A DNA stretch of 64,000 bases. Origin: Limnanthes douglasii subsp. nivea. Lineage: Eukaryota; Streptophyta; Magnoliopsida; Brassicales; Limnanthaceae. The notes below the pieces were generated by a model. The model did not search any database. It saw only the letters and a program-made list of their open reading frames with translations, and had not been told where the DNA came from. Below, piece after piece: positions 45,393-58,499 of this stretch (within the stretch, counting starts at the first letter, position 1; every line of letters starts with the position of its first letter). The translations under genes were made by a program, and so were the position numbers. Location of the stretch: contig JAUPFV010000004.1 in the NCBI GenBank assembly GCA_036936605.1, positions 63,946,352-64,010,351 of the forward strand. The letters are read 5' to 3'.

Positions 45393-48300
45393 TTAGTCTC
45401 TCGAAATAAAATACAAAATCATAGAGGGCAGAATCAAGCTTTTACAAATGGATATAAGAGATTTCAGGTACCATGGATTTTTATTCTTTTTCATGATGTT
45501 TAATAGAGTTAGAAAATCAGTTTCAAAATTTATGCTAACCCATTTATTCTCCTTACACGTCAAGAGCCCCTCCAAAAGGGCTCTGGTTTCAGCTACCAAG
45601 GAAGCGAGCTTACCAAACATTTTTGAAGAGGAATGAATAATTATGCCATCATGATTTCTAATGACCATGGCACCACAGGAATTGTAATTAGCCAGACATG
45701 AGGCGTCCATGTTCATCTTCATTCTACCAACAACAGGAGGCATCCATTTCGGATAAGTAGTTCTTTTACAGTTATTTTCCTGAGATATGCATCCAAAAGA
45801 CTGATCAGCATCACTAGCATTCAACTAGTGCTTGCTTGAAAGTACTTTAGAGATGTCTAAACCAAGAATAATGTTATTTATCATAATAATGGAAGCATAA
45901 AGGCTTAAACCAGTGCCTTTATATTTCACATTGTTGCGACTTTTCCATATCACCCAGCATATTAAAGCTGGGATGCAATGGGTGATATGAGTCTTCTGGT
46001 TTGAGAACCAAAACTAGTTATAAACAATATGTTTAATAGTCATATGTCTTTCGACTTTAACCTTAAACAAGTTGCTATAATGGCGCCAAAGACTCCAGGA
46101 ATAATTGCAATTAACAAATAAATGATTAACACTTTCATTGTTTTCAAAAATTGAACATTTTGATGCTAAGTAAAAGTTTTTATTTTGTAAAATAGAATCA
46201 ACAGGTAAATAACTATGAATGACTCTCCAAAGTAAGAAAGCAAACTTCCTGGGAGTTATAGTAGACCAGACTTTCTTGTAAAAACTTGATTTGCTTTTGG
46301 GGCTTCTCACAGAGTTCCAAGTGCATTTGAAATTGAAGAGATGATCTGGGGATAACGTCCCGATCATTTCATCCTCTTTTTCTTGATTTATTTTGCACTT
46401 CATGATTCTGTTCTTTCTGTTATCTAGGTAAGGAGTCTAACAGAGGAGTCGGGTCCCAATTATTGGTCTTCCAGAAGGTGTTGATCTTGGCCTCCAAGAA
46501 CCACTTATTTGAAGACAATAACTGGTACAGTTTGGGGGGCATGTCATGTCAATTCTCTGTCCAGAAGTCCATTTCGTCTTTGACAATGAGCCACTTCACA
46601 TTTTTTTCAGCTTCACCCTTAATACACATTAAACATTTCCAGGTATTGATTCTGAAGGCTCCATCTTCTTCGAGGTAATTACCTTTGTTTTCTCTTTATT
46701 AATACACTGGCCAGAAACACTTTGATACTTGTCTAAGAAAGAACTAAGAATATTAATAGATTTAGGTAAACTATTAGTATAGATAATAATGTTATCAGCG
46801 AAATTTGTGCAAGGAATAAGAATACTCCACCTAGAAGCATACTTCATAAATCAATTTGACTCAAACAAATTTTTAAGACCTCTAAGTAAAAATTCTTCAC
46901 CAAGAATGAAGAGACTTGGATACAAGGGATCTCCTTTTCTCAAGCCTCTTTTAGTTTTGAAAAACCAAAAAAATATTCTCATTCATAAGAACAGAAATGT
47001 TAATATTACTAATCATATCACTAATCAGACAAGTAAACATTCTAGAAAAACCAAAAAGATTTAAAACTTTAATAATGAAAGATATGGACATTATGTCAAA
47101 GGCTTTTGACATGTCCAATTGGACCATAATATTCCTCATTTTAGGCTTCCTATCCAAATCAAAGGCCAACTTTTTGGCAATAACAATATTATCATCGATA
47201 AATATATTTCTGAAAAATACGCCTTGAGTGTTAAAAATAATGAGAGGAAGAACTTTTGATATTCTATTGTTTAAAAACCTAGAAAATATTATGTTAAACA
47301 TCGTACATAAACTAATAGGCTTGTAGTTTCCCCAGTTAACAGGATTAGCATTCTTAGGAATTAGACTAATGCTAGTGGCAAACATTCCACTAGGCATCTT
47401 GTAACCCTCCAAAAAAGAATTAATAGAACTAAAAAGATCATTTTTAATGGTGTGCCAGCAAGTTTTATAGAAATTAATATTATAGTTATCCAAACCTGCT
47501 GCACTATCATTTTCCATAGTACTAATAACTTCCCAGATTTCCTCTTCTTTTGCAGGCATCATGAGACTCCTATTGTCCTCCTCTGATATAAGCTTAGGAA
47601 TAACATCCAAGATATGGTCAGACAGCAACTCAGATTCTTCATCATAACTGCTATAAGAACTAGAAGATAGATAAGTAGAAAAATATCTTACATCAGATTT
47701 ACCAATTTCATTTTCATTATAAATCCATTCATCACCAACTTGTATTCCTTTTATAGAATTTTTCCTTCTTTTCTTATTAACATAAGCATGGTACACTTTA
47801 GTATTGCTATCAGCTTCTCTAAGCCAGAAATTATAGCATTTCTGCTTCCAAAAAGACTCTTCAATTCTAAGAGCCTTTAGATGTATATCTACAACCTTTT
47901 TAAGATTATTATTAGTAACACTACTGTTATCATATTTGGTGAATGATTTCCATACTTTTAACCTTTTCCTCAGCTTCTTTTATATTACTGAAAATATTAC
48001 CAAAATGGTTCTTATTCCAATTTCTAAGACAACTTCTAAGTTTTTTCATTTTGAACCAAAAAATATTATTAGGAGTAGCACGGGTACTTAAGTTTCAATT
48101 CTTCAACAATATTAAGAAATGAAACATCAGAAGTCCAAATGTTTAAAAACTTAAAACTCTTTTTGTAATTCATAGGATTATAATTAGCAATAGAAGCATT
48201 AATAAGCAGAGGGGCATGGTCAGAACAAGTTCTGACCATATTAATAACCTGAGTATATAGGAATGTGTCAGCCCAATTAGTGTTGTACATCACCCTGTCT

Positions 48301-48863
48301 AATCGTTTCCATTTCATGTTTTGGTTTCAGGTAAACTTTGAGCCCACAGCACCAGCATATTCAAGATGACAATCAGAGATAGCTTCTACAAATTCATCCA
48401 TGCTACTTTGACACAGCGTAGTGCAGCCAATTTGCTCCTCAGCACAAGCAACAACATTAAAGTCTCTCATGGTAAGCCAAATCTTATTCTCAGTAAAGAT
48501 TCTTTTAAGCTCAGTCCACAAATTCCTTCTTAAAACTTTATTACAATTTCCGTAAAGAATAGTGCTAACAAACTTATTAGGGATACCAGGATAACAGACT
48601 TCTAAGTGAAATAACTGATCAATATTAGCAAGGATACTAATATTGATATCATTAGACCAAAACACCCAAATCTTATTCGTATAATTAGCACAGAAATTAG
48701 GAAAGTTTAACCTGGCAGTCACCTCCCCTTGAGCTTCAACTTTGACTAAAGGCTCCTTAATAGCAAGAATCCTCACCCTTTCCTTTATAATAATGTTTTT
48801 TAATCTTCCCAGAGTAGGATTATTGTTAATTCCTCGAACATTCTAGTTTAGAACTTTAATCAT
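45393..48863 (-). pseudogene. LINE ORF2: endonuclease, reverse transcriptase, RNase H-like
   Basis: The start at 48863 gives MIKVLN, then TAG where the conserved Trp before NVRGINN is expected. The APE-type endonuclease continues (48776-48327, with RDFNVVA in place of GDFN) and ends with RLDRVMYN and an intact SDH motif (48317-48200). RT occupies 47796-46629: SAAGLDNYNINFYK, SISLIPKNANP, NYKPISLC, QLDMSKAFDIMS. The catalytic YADD reads FADN at about 46800, so a catalytic Asp is lost. A zf-RVT-type segment (46403-46014: SSFYKKVWSTITPRKFAFLLWR, shown in two words) and an RNase H-like domain (45824-45393: MNMDASCLANYNSCGAMVIR) follow. Several frameshifts. The element is dead. Confidence 0.85.
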
Positions 48864-49040
48864 TACCAGAGGCTGATTGGTATTTTTTTTTAATCCCTGT
48901 AAATTGTAGAGATCTTAAAACTCTTTTACTTGGTCACTTGCCCTTATTTACTGTCTTAAGTTTTTTTTCAAAATGTTGTTGAAGCTCTTTTCAGTGGGAG
49001 AATCCAAACTTATTATCTTGTTAGGAGAGGTACACTCACT

Positions 49041-50241
49041 TCATATATTATCTTTGGTTGGAGAGAAGTTTCTTGAACAAATATTACTAGATTCTTGAGT
49101 TGAATCCATAATTTTGCAGATATCTCTTAAGGCGTCTATGACTTCTTTCTCATCTGCATGATTCTTAATTTCATCACTTACGATTTGAAGATCAGACATT
49201 TTCTTGAAGTCTTGAAGATCCTGATCAAGATTTCCCTTCAAGCTCAAAGCCTCCTCTTCTTTCTCATCAGAAGCATTTGACTTTGATACAGAAGGATCCC
49301 TGACTATTACTATCGACTTTAGCTTAGGAACATAAACAAGATTTGTATCTTTTTTATTTCCACCTTTAGTGATATCCTTCTTGTAAACATTATCTTTTAT
49401 CAATGATGAATCAATATTAACATTTCTGGCAGTTTCATTATTCATATCCTTTTCTTTTCTTTTGTTTTCTGGGCTTTGACACATTAGCTCTAATTGTTCC
49501 CCTGGTGATAGCAAACATAGCAGTATTTTGGAAGATTCTTGTAGGACACAGACAGCCAACACCCATCATTTTGGCCAAAACCTACCCAAATTTTTGAATG
49601 AAGCTTAACAGCCACATCCATCTCAACCAATGCGTAAACAGCATTGTTATAAGCCCTGTTCTTTTCAGCAAATTGAATTTTATAAGGGAAACCAAGAGTA
49701 GAAACAACCTCAGAGATAATGTGATTATCATAAAGAAATTCTGGTATTCGCTCAAGCCTTAACCAAACCAGAGCCATAGAACTTTCATATTTTTCATTAA
49801 AATCAGGCGTCCATCTCAAAACACGACACTTCCCAAGTACCATATTCTTCTTTCCAGAACTTAGCAGCATCCTCCCTAACATCAAACTCAAAGATGATGT
49901 GACGAAAATCTCATTTGAAGAAATTGAAACAGCCCTTAAATTTTAGAGAACTCAGAAAACTATCAACAACGATATCTTGGGAATTCCTAATGAAAACTTT
50001 CCAACCAAAGTAACCTTAACAGATTTAGCCAAATTTTCTTTAACTTTTCTCGAATACTGGATAGAAATATGTTTTCTTTATAACAGATAGACTCAGAAAT
50101 CATTTCAGTCTTTGGCTCCATCATAGATTGTTTGACAACCTCAAAAAAGGATTTACCCACTCTACTTGTTTCTGGCTGATAGTTTCTTGAATCAAGAACT
50201 GGAAATTCTTCTTCATACACAGCATTATTATATATCTCCAT
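49041..50241 (-). pseudogene. LINE ORF1: DUF4283 and zinc-knuckle protein
   Basis: The start is at 50241 (MEIYNNAVYEEEFPVLDSR). After a frameshift near 49990, a DUF4283-type RNA-binding region reads EFDVREDAAK, CRVLRWTPDF, MALVWLRLERIPEFLYD and GFPYKIQF (49891-49650). A zinc knuckle begins YCYVCYHQGN (about 49500). A charged tail (49450-49041) is rich in Lys, Asp and Glu. Plant L1 ORF1 proteins coat the element RNA. At least two frameshifts break it. Confidence 0.75.
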
Positions 50242-50355
50242 GATAGAGATATAGAAAAGAAGCAAAATAACAAAAAAAATAAGCTTAATCAAAAGCCGTC
50301 ATTAATAGCAGACCTCAAATCTTGGAGTTTTCTCTCTCTAGTATCACTGTTAAAA

Positions 50356-51136
50356 ATACATGTAAAATGATTCTGGGCAGTTTTCTTTTTCGAGTTAGAG
50401 CTCTTTTATTCTTTCAAGAGTTGTTAAAAGTCAAGATAAAAACAAAACAAAAAACATGTGATCAACCTGGCCTTTAACAAGAATACAATAAATACGATAC
50501 TAATTGATACATATCAAGAAATACGACTTTTAACAAAAATACAGTTACGCCAAACTGCAATCTAACAAACATCTCTATTCTGCACAAAAATATGGAAAAG
50601 TCAGATGAAAACATGCTTCTATGCAAGTCAAGATTGGAGAATTTTACTATTTTAGTCTATTTTGAACATTCAAAACATGCAGGCAATTTTGTTTCTTGTC
50701 ATTGTCCTTACATTCACATTTCTTAATACTGCAAAACTCTTTTGACATAGCAGTTTTACGTTTACAAAAATTCTAAGGCCGGCATAACGGTGAAAGTTAA
50801 ATACATTTTAGGTACAAAGGATCCAACAGAAACCGCAACTCTTTATGATCTTCTAAAAAGCTGGAAACAATTTAAATTCTATAGGGTATAATCGCCAGGT
50901 CTATACCCGTTGTGAAAGTTCAAAAATGAATTGAGTATAGTCCCATATGAAATAGCAGGGGTAATTGATAGTTCCAAAGTACTGAGACTCAAACTTCCAG
51001 AATATGCATAATACAACCAACAAGGAGATAGGCAAGGATATGCCATTAGATAGTCTAAAAGCAAAACATTGACGATACCAAGATAGCTCTAAAATAACAC
51101 TGTTGACAAACTTGAAAGCAGCCGTTGGAACTGAAA
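50356..51136 (-). other. Downstream region of PRP3, presumed 3' UTR and flank
   Basis: No coding homology. It contains the expected AT-rich downstream DNA of PRP3. An AATAAAA on the minus strand (complement of 50404-50410) is one possible polyadenylation signal, but the true end of the transcript cannot be fixed. The LINE 5' end abuts on the left. Confidence 0.5.
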
Positions 51137-54100
51137 TCAATCCTCCGAGAAATTGATAGCAAGATCCCAATAATGACCGACACCAGCATCAGCAAAAACT
51201 TTACGGCCAGCAGCTTCAGTCAGACATTCAAGAACATGAAACCTATTAAAGGACGGTTTGGCAACAATACCTTGCCACACCAGTACACACTTGTTGACGG
51301 GCTTATCTTCGTCTTCGTTTTCATCATCTTCGTCCATTTTCACAGAATCAACCCAGTTTATGCGCCTGAGCATAAGCTTTCCGTATCTCTTGATGGGCTT
51401 GCTCCCACCTTCCACGACAACTACACTTATTCCTTGAGAGATGACTGCACAACCTGTCAATCGGTTCTCCTGAGCATTAACATCAACTTTAAACCTGGCC
51501 TTTGGATGTGAAAGATCATTGATTTTATAAACTGAAACAATTGTGTCTGCAGAATTTGGATCATCAAAGAGCTTTTTCTCTTTCTTTTCGCGCTTCTCAG
51601 CAGGAGTAAGCTTACGAGCAATATTCCTGTCAATGTGAGCTTGTTCACGCTCAGCAGCAGCAGTGCGAATTTCCTTTTCGAGTCTGGTGGGATCTTGCGT
51701 GGCTTCCGCACCAAGAACTTTCATTAGGTTACTCATTTTGATTTTGGACTTGGGAGGTTCGAGCAGACCTTGTCTGATCATCTCTTGTCTCTCTTTTTCC
51801 CTGGCTAAGCGCCGCTGAGTGCGCAGTTTCTTTTGCTCCTTCTTAGTTAATTTAAGAGGTTGAGGTGGCGGAGGGGCGGACTCAGCAGGGGGTTCGATAG
51901 GACGAGGGTGTTCGACATAGATAGTAATCTTTTCCATCTTCAGCTTATCATCAGTCATGCCAGAATCATCTTCGGTCATGCCAGCATCATCTATGTCACC
52001 ATAAGTGCCACTAATCAAAAGTGGCAAATCCCTGACACGAATTAAAAATAACTAGATTAACAATTAAGCGAAACAAATAACCCCAACCAGACAAGAATGA
52101 ACGTCCACCAATAATTTCTTCCCAGGTATGCGCACCTGGTGCTGCTATGGTGTGTAAATGGGAGTTTCTAGTACTTTTAGAAACCAAACAACTAGTTTAA
52201 AACTAAAAATAATAAAAGCCGCACAAACTATCCAATTAACTCCCATGCAAATCCGCCTTCACCAACATAGCTTCAATTGAGCCCATATCATAAGCACGCC
52301 CTCTCTCTTTACAAATATGCAGTTAAGTCACATTTAAAGGAAGGGATGCTAACTCAAATTTTTTGCATCTCTCCATCTACATCTACTCAGCATTAACATT
52401 ATATCAAATAAAAAACATTGTCATTTAATTTTAACAAGTGTAGATGGCATATGGAAGCTCAGCAGGCTCTGTTGGTAAAGATGGGTGGTAATTTTTAGAA
52501 ATAGCAATTTTCCTATGCACAGGTGTCCTATTATTTTTTTAAAACCAAACCTACATACCTGAGCCCTTGTAGTTTTGATTTCCTTAATTATTCAAGGTTA
52601 TGGCCCTCTCTATTACGACATGTAACATCATTTAAATCTACAGAGACCCTCGTCTACATCTTAAAAGCATTTAATAAGAAACTAGCAAAGAAGGATACAA
52701 CAAATGGATGATCAAAAATTGAAATTATTATACTACTGTACTAATTCTGCTGATATCTACCCAAGGACCAAATCAATGACACAACCTTCATTCTGTACCC
52801 CTGAACATTGGAATCTATTTTGGTACAATGAGTTACGGACGACGAACAAAGGATATAGGAATAACCTTGCAGCAATTACCAGAGCGACTAGGATGGACCG
52901 TTCAATTTTAAGTGGGAGAAAATATTTAGCATGACGTACTTACTCCTCTTCTTGCAGAATTACTTGAAATAAAGCAGTTTGTTAATAGGCAAATAATACA
53001 ACAGAAAATAGTGAAATGAAGTGATAGAAACTTACCACCACTCTATCTCGGGAATAGGATCCTTAACCTTTTCCTTGGTTATGGCTCTTTCTCCAACCTC
53101 TATTAGATTAGGATTTATATCACTCCTCGCCTTAGACAACTGTGCTTGCTTTGCCCTCAGCTCCTTTGCTTTTGCGTCGCCAAATTGATTCTGTCATAAT
53201 TAAATAAAGAAGTATTCATATAGGCTGAGAAAAGATAAGAAGTAACTAGAAGCAAGTGGAAAGGAACAAGTTATACCTTCAATTTAATAACCTCAGCATC
53301 TTTTGACCATTTACCTTCATCAACAAACTGGAAGGTCAACCGCTTAGGTCTCAGAAGCTTTTCTTTATTCAAACCCATCCTAGCATCAAAATGAGGATTC
53401 GTCTCTGGGTCCACATCAAGCTGAGGTTTCAGAATTTGAAATGCATCTTTTTTCTGTTTATTGATATTGACCTGTAGAGATTAATAGGAATAGGACCATT
53501 ATCAACCACAATAGCCAAAAGAAAAGAAGCAAAAGAATACTGTTGGAGAAATGGATATTCACTGACCTTTAAGGTACTAAGGTTGCTAGGTTTAGTCACG
53601 TTCACTATATTTCCATGCTCATCAATTTCCCTGCCAAGTGCATCGACACGAAGAACAGGAACCTTCGTAGGCTTCTGTGCAATAGAAACTTCCGAAGCGA
53701 ACTGTCCTGGGAACATGTTTATAAGAGGACCAAACTCTGGATCCTGATAAAATCCCATCTTAGCAGCCACCTCTTGTGCACGTTTAACAGCTTCGACATT
53801 GGGGATAGTGACAAGGCCGGAAGGGCCATGTATAGTAGCAGAAGTAGCTGTAGCAGTGGTGGAAGAAACAGATGCTGGTCCTGTAGTCACCCCAATAGGC
53901 GCTGATGAGACTGATCCTTTAGCTGCTACTGTACGTTGGCTACCATCTGAAGTACTAGCACCTTTGTTCAGCTACATAATAAAAACAGTGAAAGTTGGTA
54001 GATAAATATATACAACATTATGCCCAACATCTTATGACAAATAAGAGAAGAGGGCCGGATAAAATGAGAGATAACAGGACCTTGTAATAAATGTATAAAT

Positions 54101-55273
54101 GTTTAACAACTAAGTATAATTAGTAACTTACAATTGGTAATTTCTTCAGCTTCTCTGCCAATTCCTTTTGCATTTGTAAAGCTTTCTTAGCTTTTGCTAA
54201 AGCATCAAGTGAGAAATTCCCAGTACTTTTCCCGGCAGCTGAAGATGTCCCATCTGTACTAGATTTTCCAGTAACCTCATGAAATCTGGTTATACTAACT
54301 CCCTTATTTTCATTTTTGGTAGAAATTGAAGATACCTTAGAGGGAAGGGATTGACCAGGGGTCATAGAGCTCACGGTGCTTGGTGCCACAGAGGTGGATT
54401 TCTGAGAAGCACCCTGAAAGCACAAGAGAGTAAACTTTTAGGGAAGTAATACAATGGAGGCACATTTTTTAAACAAAAACAAAACCACAGCAAGGTATGC
54501 AGTGTAAAGCACTAGTAACTTGTAGATTTGAGCTTGAGCTTAAGGGCATGGATAATGGTGTTCATGGTAAGCGATAAGATTGTTGAAGATTCCAACAACT
54601 AACAGCAGCATTCTAAAGTTCAAAACAAGCACATTCAAGTACACAAAAAAGATATAGAAAGAATGAAGCAAAACCAAAGATAAAAGAGGAATAGCAGAGA
54701 ACTCACATTAGCATCATCATTCACTTCTTGCTTCACTGTAGACAACTCAACTGCTCTTATTTCGGTCATCCCGTTTTCGAGCTCCCCAGCATCAACCTCT
54801 TCCTTCGCCTTATCCCCAAATCTCCTCCTCTCCCTTCTCTCACCTAAAACCCTAGCTCTCTTTTCTCCATCGTTTCCCTTTGGACCTTCTTCTTCTTCTC
54901 TTTCTTTCCTCTTGCTCCTCGAATCATTATCATTCTCTCTCTCCTCTCGCTTCAATTCCCTATCTTCCCTCTCGGAAACCCTGTCTTGATTCTGTTCCCG
55001 CTTCGTCCTCGGCTCGCGCGACCTCTCTCGCTTCGATTCCCTATCGTGTACCCTATCTCTACTCCCTTCTCTATCCTCCCGGCGATCGTGAGTCCTATGG
55101 CGCTTCGTATCATCGCGGTCGCGGGAGCTCTCTCGATCTTCGCGCTTGGAAGATTTGTGGTCCGACCGGTGGTGGTGATCTGATTCACGCCGGTCGCGGT
55201 CACGGTGGCGATGGTGTTTTTGGTCGCTGTCACGGTCCCGGTCGTCACGTGTCCGTTTGGTTTCTCTGTCCAT
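51137..55273 (-). CDS. PRP3: U4/U6 small nuclear ribonucleoprotein PRP3 (RDM16-like), six coding exons
   Basis: Coding exons: 55273-54707, 54413-54132, 53971-53567, 53471-53277, 53190-53036, 52031-51137. All introns are GT-AG (donors GTGAGT, GTAAGT, GTCAGT, GTATAA, GTAAG; acceptors all AG). Joined length is 832 residues with no internal stop. Residues 1-189 are an Arg/Asp/Glu/His-rich low-complexity region (MDRETKRTRDDRDRD). Exons 2-3 are a Ser/Thr linker, then GFYQDPEFGPL. Residues from about 420 form the PRP3 domain (NPHFDARMGLNKEKLLRPKR, IPEIEWWD, RLAREKERQEMIRQGLLEPP). The C-terminal domain (PF06544-like, about 690-825) has NAQENRLTGC and the WQG motif. The start is the first ATG, in CAAAATGG. 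PRP3 belongs to the U4/U6 and U4/U6.U5 snRNP. The Arabidopsis orthologue RDM16 also affects RNA-directed DNA methylation (known). This is the only intact host gene here. Confidence 0.95.
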
Positions 55274-56086
55274 TTTGGTCAGGGTTTCAGTTGAGGTTCA
55301 CGACTCTCCGTTTTAACTCCTGTGGATTTTGTTCGAAAGAGATATAGGTTTTGTATACGTGGTGCCGGTGCTATGGGCTCGGCTCATATTCGTTGTTTGT
55401 TTGGACCGAGCGGTCGATTTGCCTGCTGAGGAGCAAGATACTAAGTTGGCCTGGGCTGTAAGCCCAATCTAAATGGAAAGAAGTTGCCTAATTTAACAAT
55501 TTTAAAAAAATTAACACCATTCCTTTAGATATCTAAAAGTCTTTTAGGATAGTCTGCACCTTTCAATAATTTCGAATCTATAAAATTTCAAAACAATGTC
55601 CACTGGCAATAAAGAAATATTATATCGAAATATTTTTAATTTTTTCCTATAAAATTTTGTGTATATTAATTAACAACAAAAATATTATTTTAGGGATTTA
55701 ACATAATAATATAGTGTTGCAACAATAGCTTATCTATAAATATATATTATAAGTATCTTTTTGAAATAAATCATTATAATCGCATAATCATAATACAACA
55801 ACATTATTTTTTTTATAGTTTATAGATTTGGTGAAAGTAATTTCTCCATGTATTTGGTTATTTTTTCTGTTTAATTTTTTCAAAAAATCTTGCATTACTT
55901 GTTTTTATTCTTCTGTCTTTCATTTACATTCTAATTTTATATTTTAATGTCATTAAAGATTATCTATGATATTTTCAACAAACATATAATTTAAATACTT
56001 TACATTTAATATTTACCTTATTATTTCTGAATTCAAACCCATAAAAACCTTAAAAATTCAAATTTTAAAAAAATTACAGTCATTCT
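55274..56086. other. PRP3 upstream region and AT-rich spacer
   Basis: The first 200 bp next to the PRP3 start are GC-richer and presumably hold its 5' UTR and promoter, with no obvious TATA box on the minus strand. The plus-strand ORFs over the start of the gene are shadows of PRP3 exon 1. From about 55500 to 56086 the DNA is AT-rich with no visible gene. Confidence 0.5.
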
Positions 56087-56535
56087 TGATGGGTCGGAAA
56101 TCTTGTAGAATGAAATTATGCTCATTAGCTATATAATTCGAAAGATAGTTCGGGTAATCTTACGAGAGGTAGTGTTGACAAAATCTGCACCGTGATTCGA
56201 ACAACATTTTTTACCTCTCCAAATGAACACCTCACTAAAGATGACTAAGCAAGTAGCTAATAGACTACCATAATGACTCATTAAGTAATTGGACCTGACT
56301 CATGACCTGGTTGGTTAATCTGAGAGTTAAGACTCTTAAATCCGGCTCATGACCCTAATATAACTCTATAAATACTCTAAAAAGCATAATTGGAGAATGA
56401 GGGGGGAAACCTATGAAATAATATAAGAACTTAAAAACTCTGATTTTGAACTCCTTCTTGAGAATCTTCGAAGATTAACCAAAAACTAAATTCACTTAAT
56501 ACAAAATTACCTCCAAAATATATTTTACCTCATCA
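56087..56535 (+). repeat. 5' LTR of Tat copy 3 (left border tentative)
   Basis: The right end, CCTCATCA, is set by the primer-binding site that follows, as in copy 1. The left end is placed at TGATGGGTCGG, which resembles the LTR starts of copies 1 and 2. TGTTGACA at 56173 is an alternative. A TATA box, TATAAAT, is at 56367-56373. Confidence 0.6.
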
Positions 56536-56538
56536 GTT

Positions 56539-56556
56539 TGGCGATTACAGTAGGAG
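56539..56556 (+). other. Primer-binding site of Tat copy 3
   Basis: TGGCGATTACAGTAGGAG, three bases after the LTR. It differs from the copy 2 site only by transitions. Confidence 0.6.
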
Positions 56557-56616
56557 CGGGGACACCCGGATTACAACAATCCAAAGTTTCCTAAGATTTA
56601 CGACAAGAATTGAATA

Positions 56617-58240
56617 ATGGCTGAAGAAATGCATGTTAATCAACTTCCGGTGAATGAAGAGGATCAGGTCGGAGAGGCTTGGATAAGGGCTACGTCCAAA
56701 AATGATGAAAAAAAAGAAATAACTCAACTAAGAAATGAGTTTGTTGAGTTAAGAAAAGAGATCAAAGCAATGGAAATACATCGGCAAGCTGAAAGAAACC
56801 TGGTGAATCTAGAGGATAATCCGTTCAGATTTCTGAAGCAAGTCTTGACAAATCATTCCCCTAAAACCCAACAAATTCCGAGGAAGAGCCTCGTGAAGAA
56901 AAGGATTCTAGCTCTTCGGAATCCGATAAAAAATCATCTTCATCAACGGATTCATTTTCTTTATCCACTAGCAGTGATTTTTATCAAAAAAAATAAAAGA
57001 GATCAACACCGGGATAAAAGTCGGGGAAAGAAACTTGTTAATGAAGATAAAAAAAATTGAAAGGTCGGGAAATGTTGGTGAAAAAACTTTAAGAAATGGA
57101 AGAGGTTGGATTATAAAGGAAAAACAAGGGGTTCGGCTGATCGTAGTATAAACCAACTATTGAGTTACCCGTTCGATGTCCGATCCGAACCAGGTATATT
57201 TGTTGATTCTAATGAAATACATCAGTTTAGCCATGGACGTAACTGCAGGTTATCACCGATCTCGGTAAAGATTCTATCCGGATACCTTCCACAGTGTCTA
57301 GATGTGTCCAAAATGGAAAAGTATGATGGGAGTAAAAACCCGGATATCATCTGGAACAATTTAAAAAAATTATGATAAGCTTCGATGATGATGACAAAGT
57401 TTTATGTTAGGTTTTTCTCAAACGTTTAAAAACAATACTTTGAAGTAGTATAATAGGCTTCCAAATGGATCAATCAAAATTTTGATATGTTCTGGATAAC
57501 ATTCCGACAATAATTTCTTAGGGAATAAAGAGTTAAGAGGAAATGGTGATACCATAATTCATTGTCATCATATGGCATCGGAGACCTTAAAACAATATGT
57601 TAGTCGGTTCATGAATACTAAGAATAGTTTAGCTGATTGCTATGAGCAGGTGGCCATAGCTTTTCTCAGACAAAGGTTATTAGCAGGAGAGTTGGCTGAC
57701 ACGGTTACAAGGAAAAAGACTGAAACGTGGGGTGGCCTATTGAATCAAGTTGGGAGAGAAATCACTGTAGAGAAAACCAAACTACTAAGGCATCATTGGC
57801 TGAATAAACCCCCTCTAGGTGCTACATATTAACAAGTTGTTAGTCAGTCATATATTTATCTAATTCTCGACCTTAGGATTCAAGGTCAATAATCTGGATG
57901 ATCTAGATCGAACCAAACCTAGTAGTCTAGGCCAAGGGGGGAACCAGTGGGATCAACCTAGTTATTTTGCATGATTAATTGAAAACGGGGCATAATATAT
58001 GATAAAACCAAAGACCATATACAATTTTGAAGACCTTTATCTATCCAAACCCCAAGAGAGAACCGAAATACCTGTTTCTGTAAGTATCATAAAGACACGG
58101 ATCATGATACAAAAGATTTTATAGCTCTTAAGCAAGAGATTCACTTTTTGATTAAAAATAGGAAATTGGCAACCTTTGTAAAACTCTATGGCTCAAACCG
58201 AAATCAGGTTTCAAATAGACCCAGCTCAAGCATAAACAAA
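56617..58240 (+). pseudogene. Gag of Tat copy 3, disrupted
   Basis: The start at 56617 (MAEEMHVNQLPVNEEDQVGE) leads into a coiled-coil-like stretch (LRNEFVELRKEIKAMEIHRQ). The core begins near 57230 (LSPISVKILSGYLPQC, KMEKYDGSKNPD) and continues in other frames to 57572-57780 (LKQYVSRFMNTKNSLADCYEQ shown partly, WGGLLNQVGREI). The zinc knuckle at 58079-58120 reads CKYHKDTDHDTKDF: the last Cys is Phe and the Gly is Asp, so it should not bind zinc normally. Several stops and frameshifts. Confidence 0.82.
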
Positions 58241-58499
58241 GAATAAGTTAGTATACATGATGTGTCAAGATCCGCTTTGAATGTCTCTAAGGGAGAACAA
58301 ACCATGACAATTACAGAACAGTTTTAAGATCTTTTTTATTTGGATTCGGAGTATTTAGATCCAGATCCTGACCGAAACCTTGTTAATATGGTGAGTGAGG
58401 GTAATGGGAGGGTTTCCTATTTGTGTAAATTCTTCGAGTCATTGACAATATTCGGAGGGGATACAGCAACGAAACCTTCGAATTATTTAAAAAAAAAAG

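Larger units (their letters stand above)
44557..50343 (-). mobile_element. L1-like LINE, near full length, minus strand
   Basis: The T8 run at 44557-44564 is the poly(A) end of a minus-strand element. From right to left it has ORF1 (50241-49041), ORF2 with endonuclease, RT, zinc finger and RNase H-like domain (48863-45393), and a 3' non-coding part. A possible 12-bp target duplication is TCACTGTTAAAA (50344-50355) against TCATTGTTGAAG (44545-44556), 9 of 12 matches with transitions only. If correct, the element is 5.79 kb and the hAT inserted later into its target duplication. It lies directly downstream of PRP3. Confidence 0.82.

Noticed and set aside
52523..52934. Two plus-strand ORFs of 62 and 76 codons
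   Set aside because: They lie in the 1-kb fifth intron of PRP3, show no motif and have intron-like composition.
54880..55347. Plus-strand ORF of 155 codons and two smaller ones
   Set aside because: They overlap PRP3 exon 1. The Arg/Asp repeats on the minus strand create open frames on the other strand.
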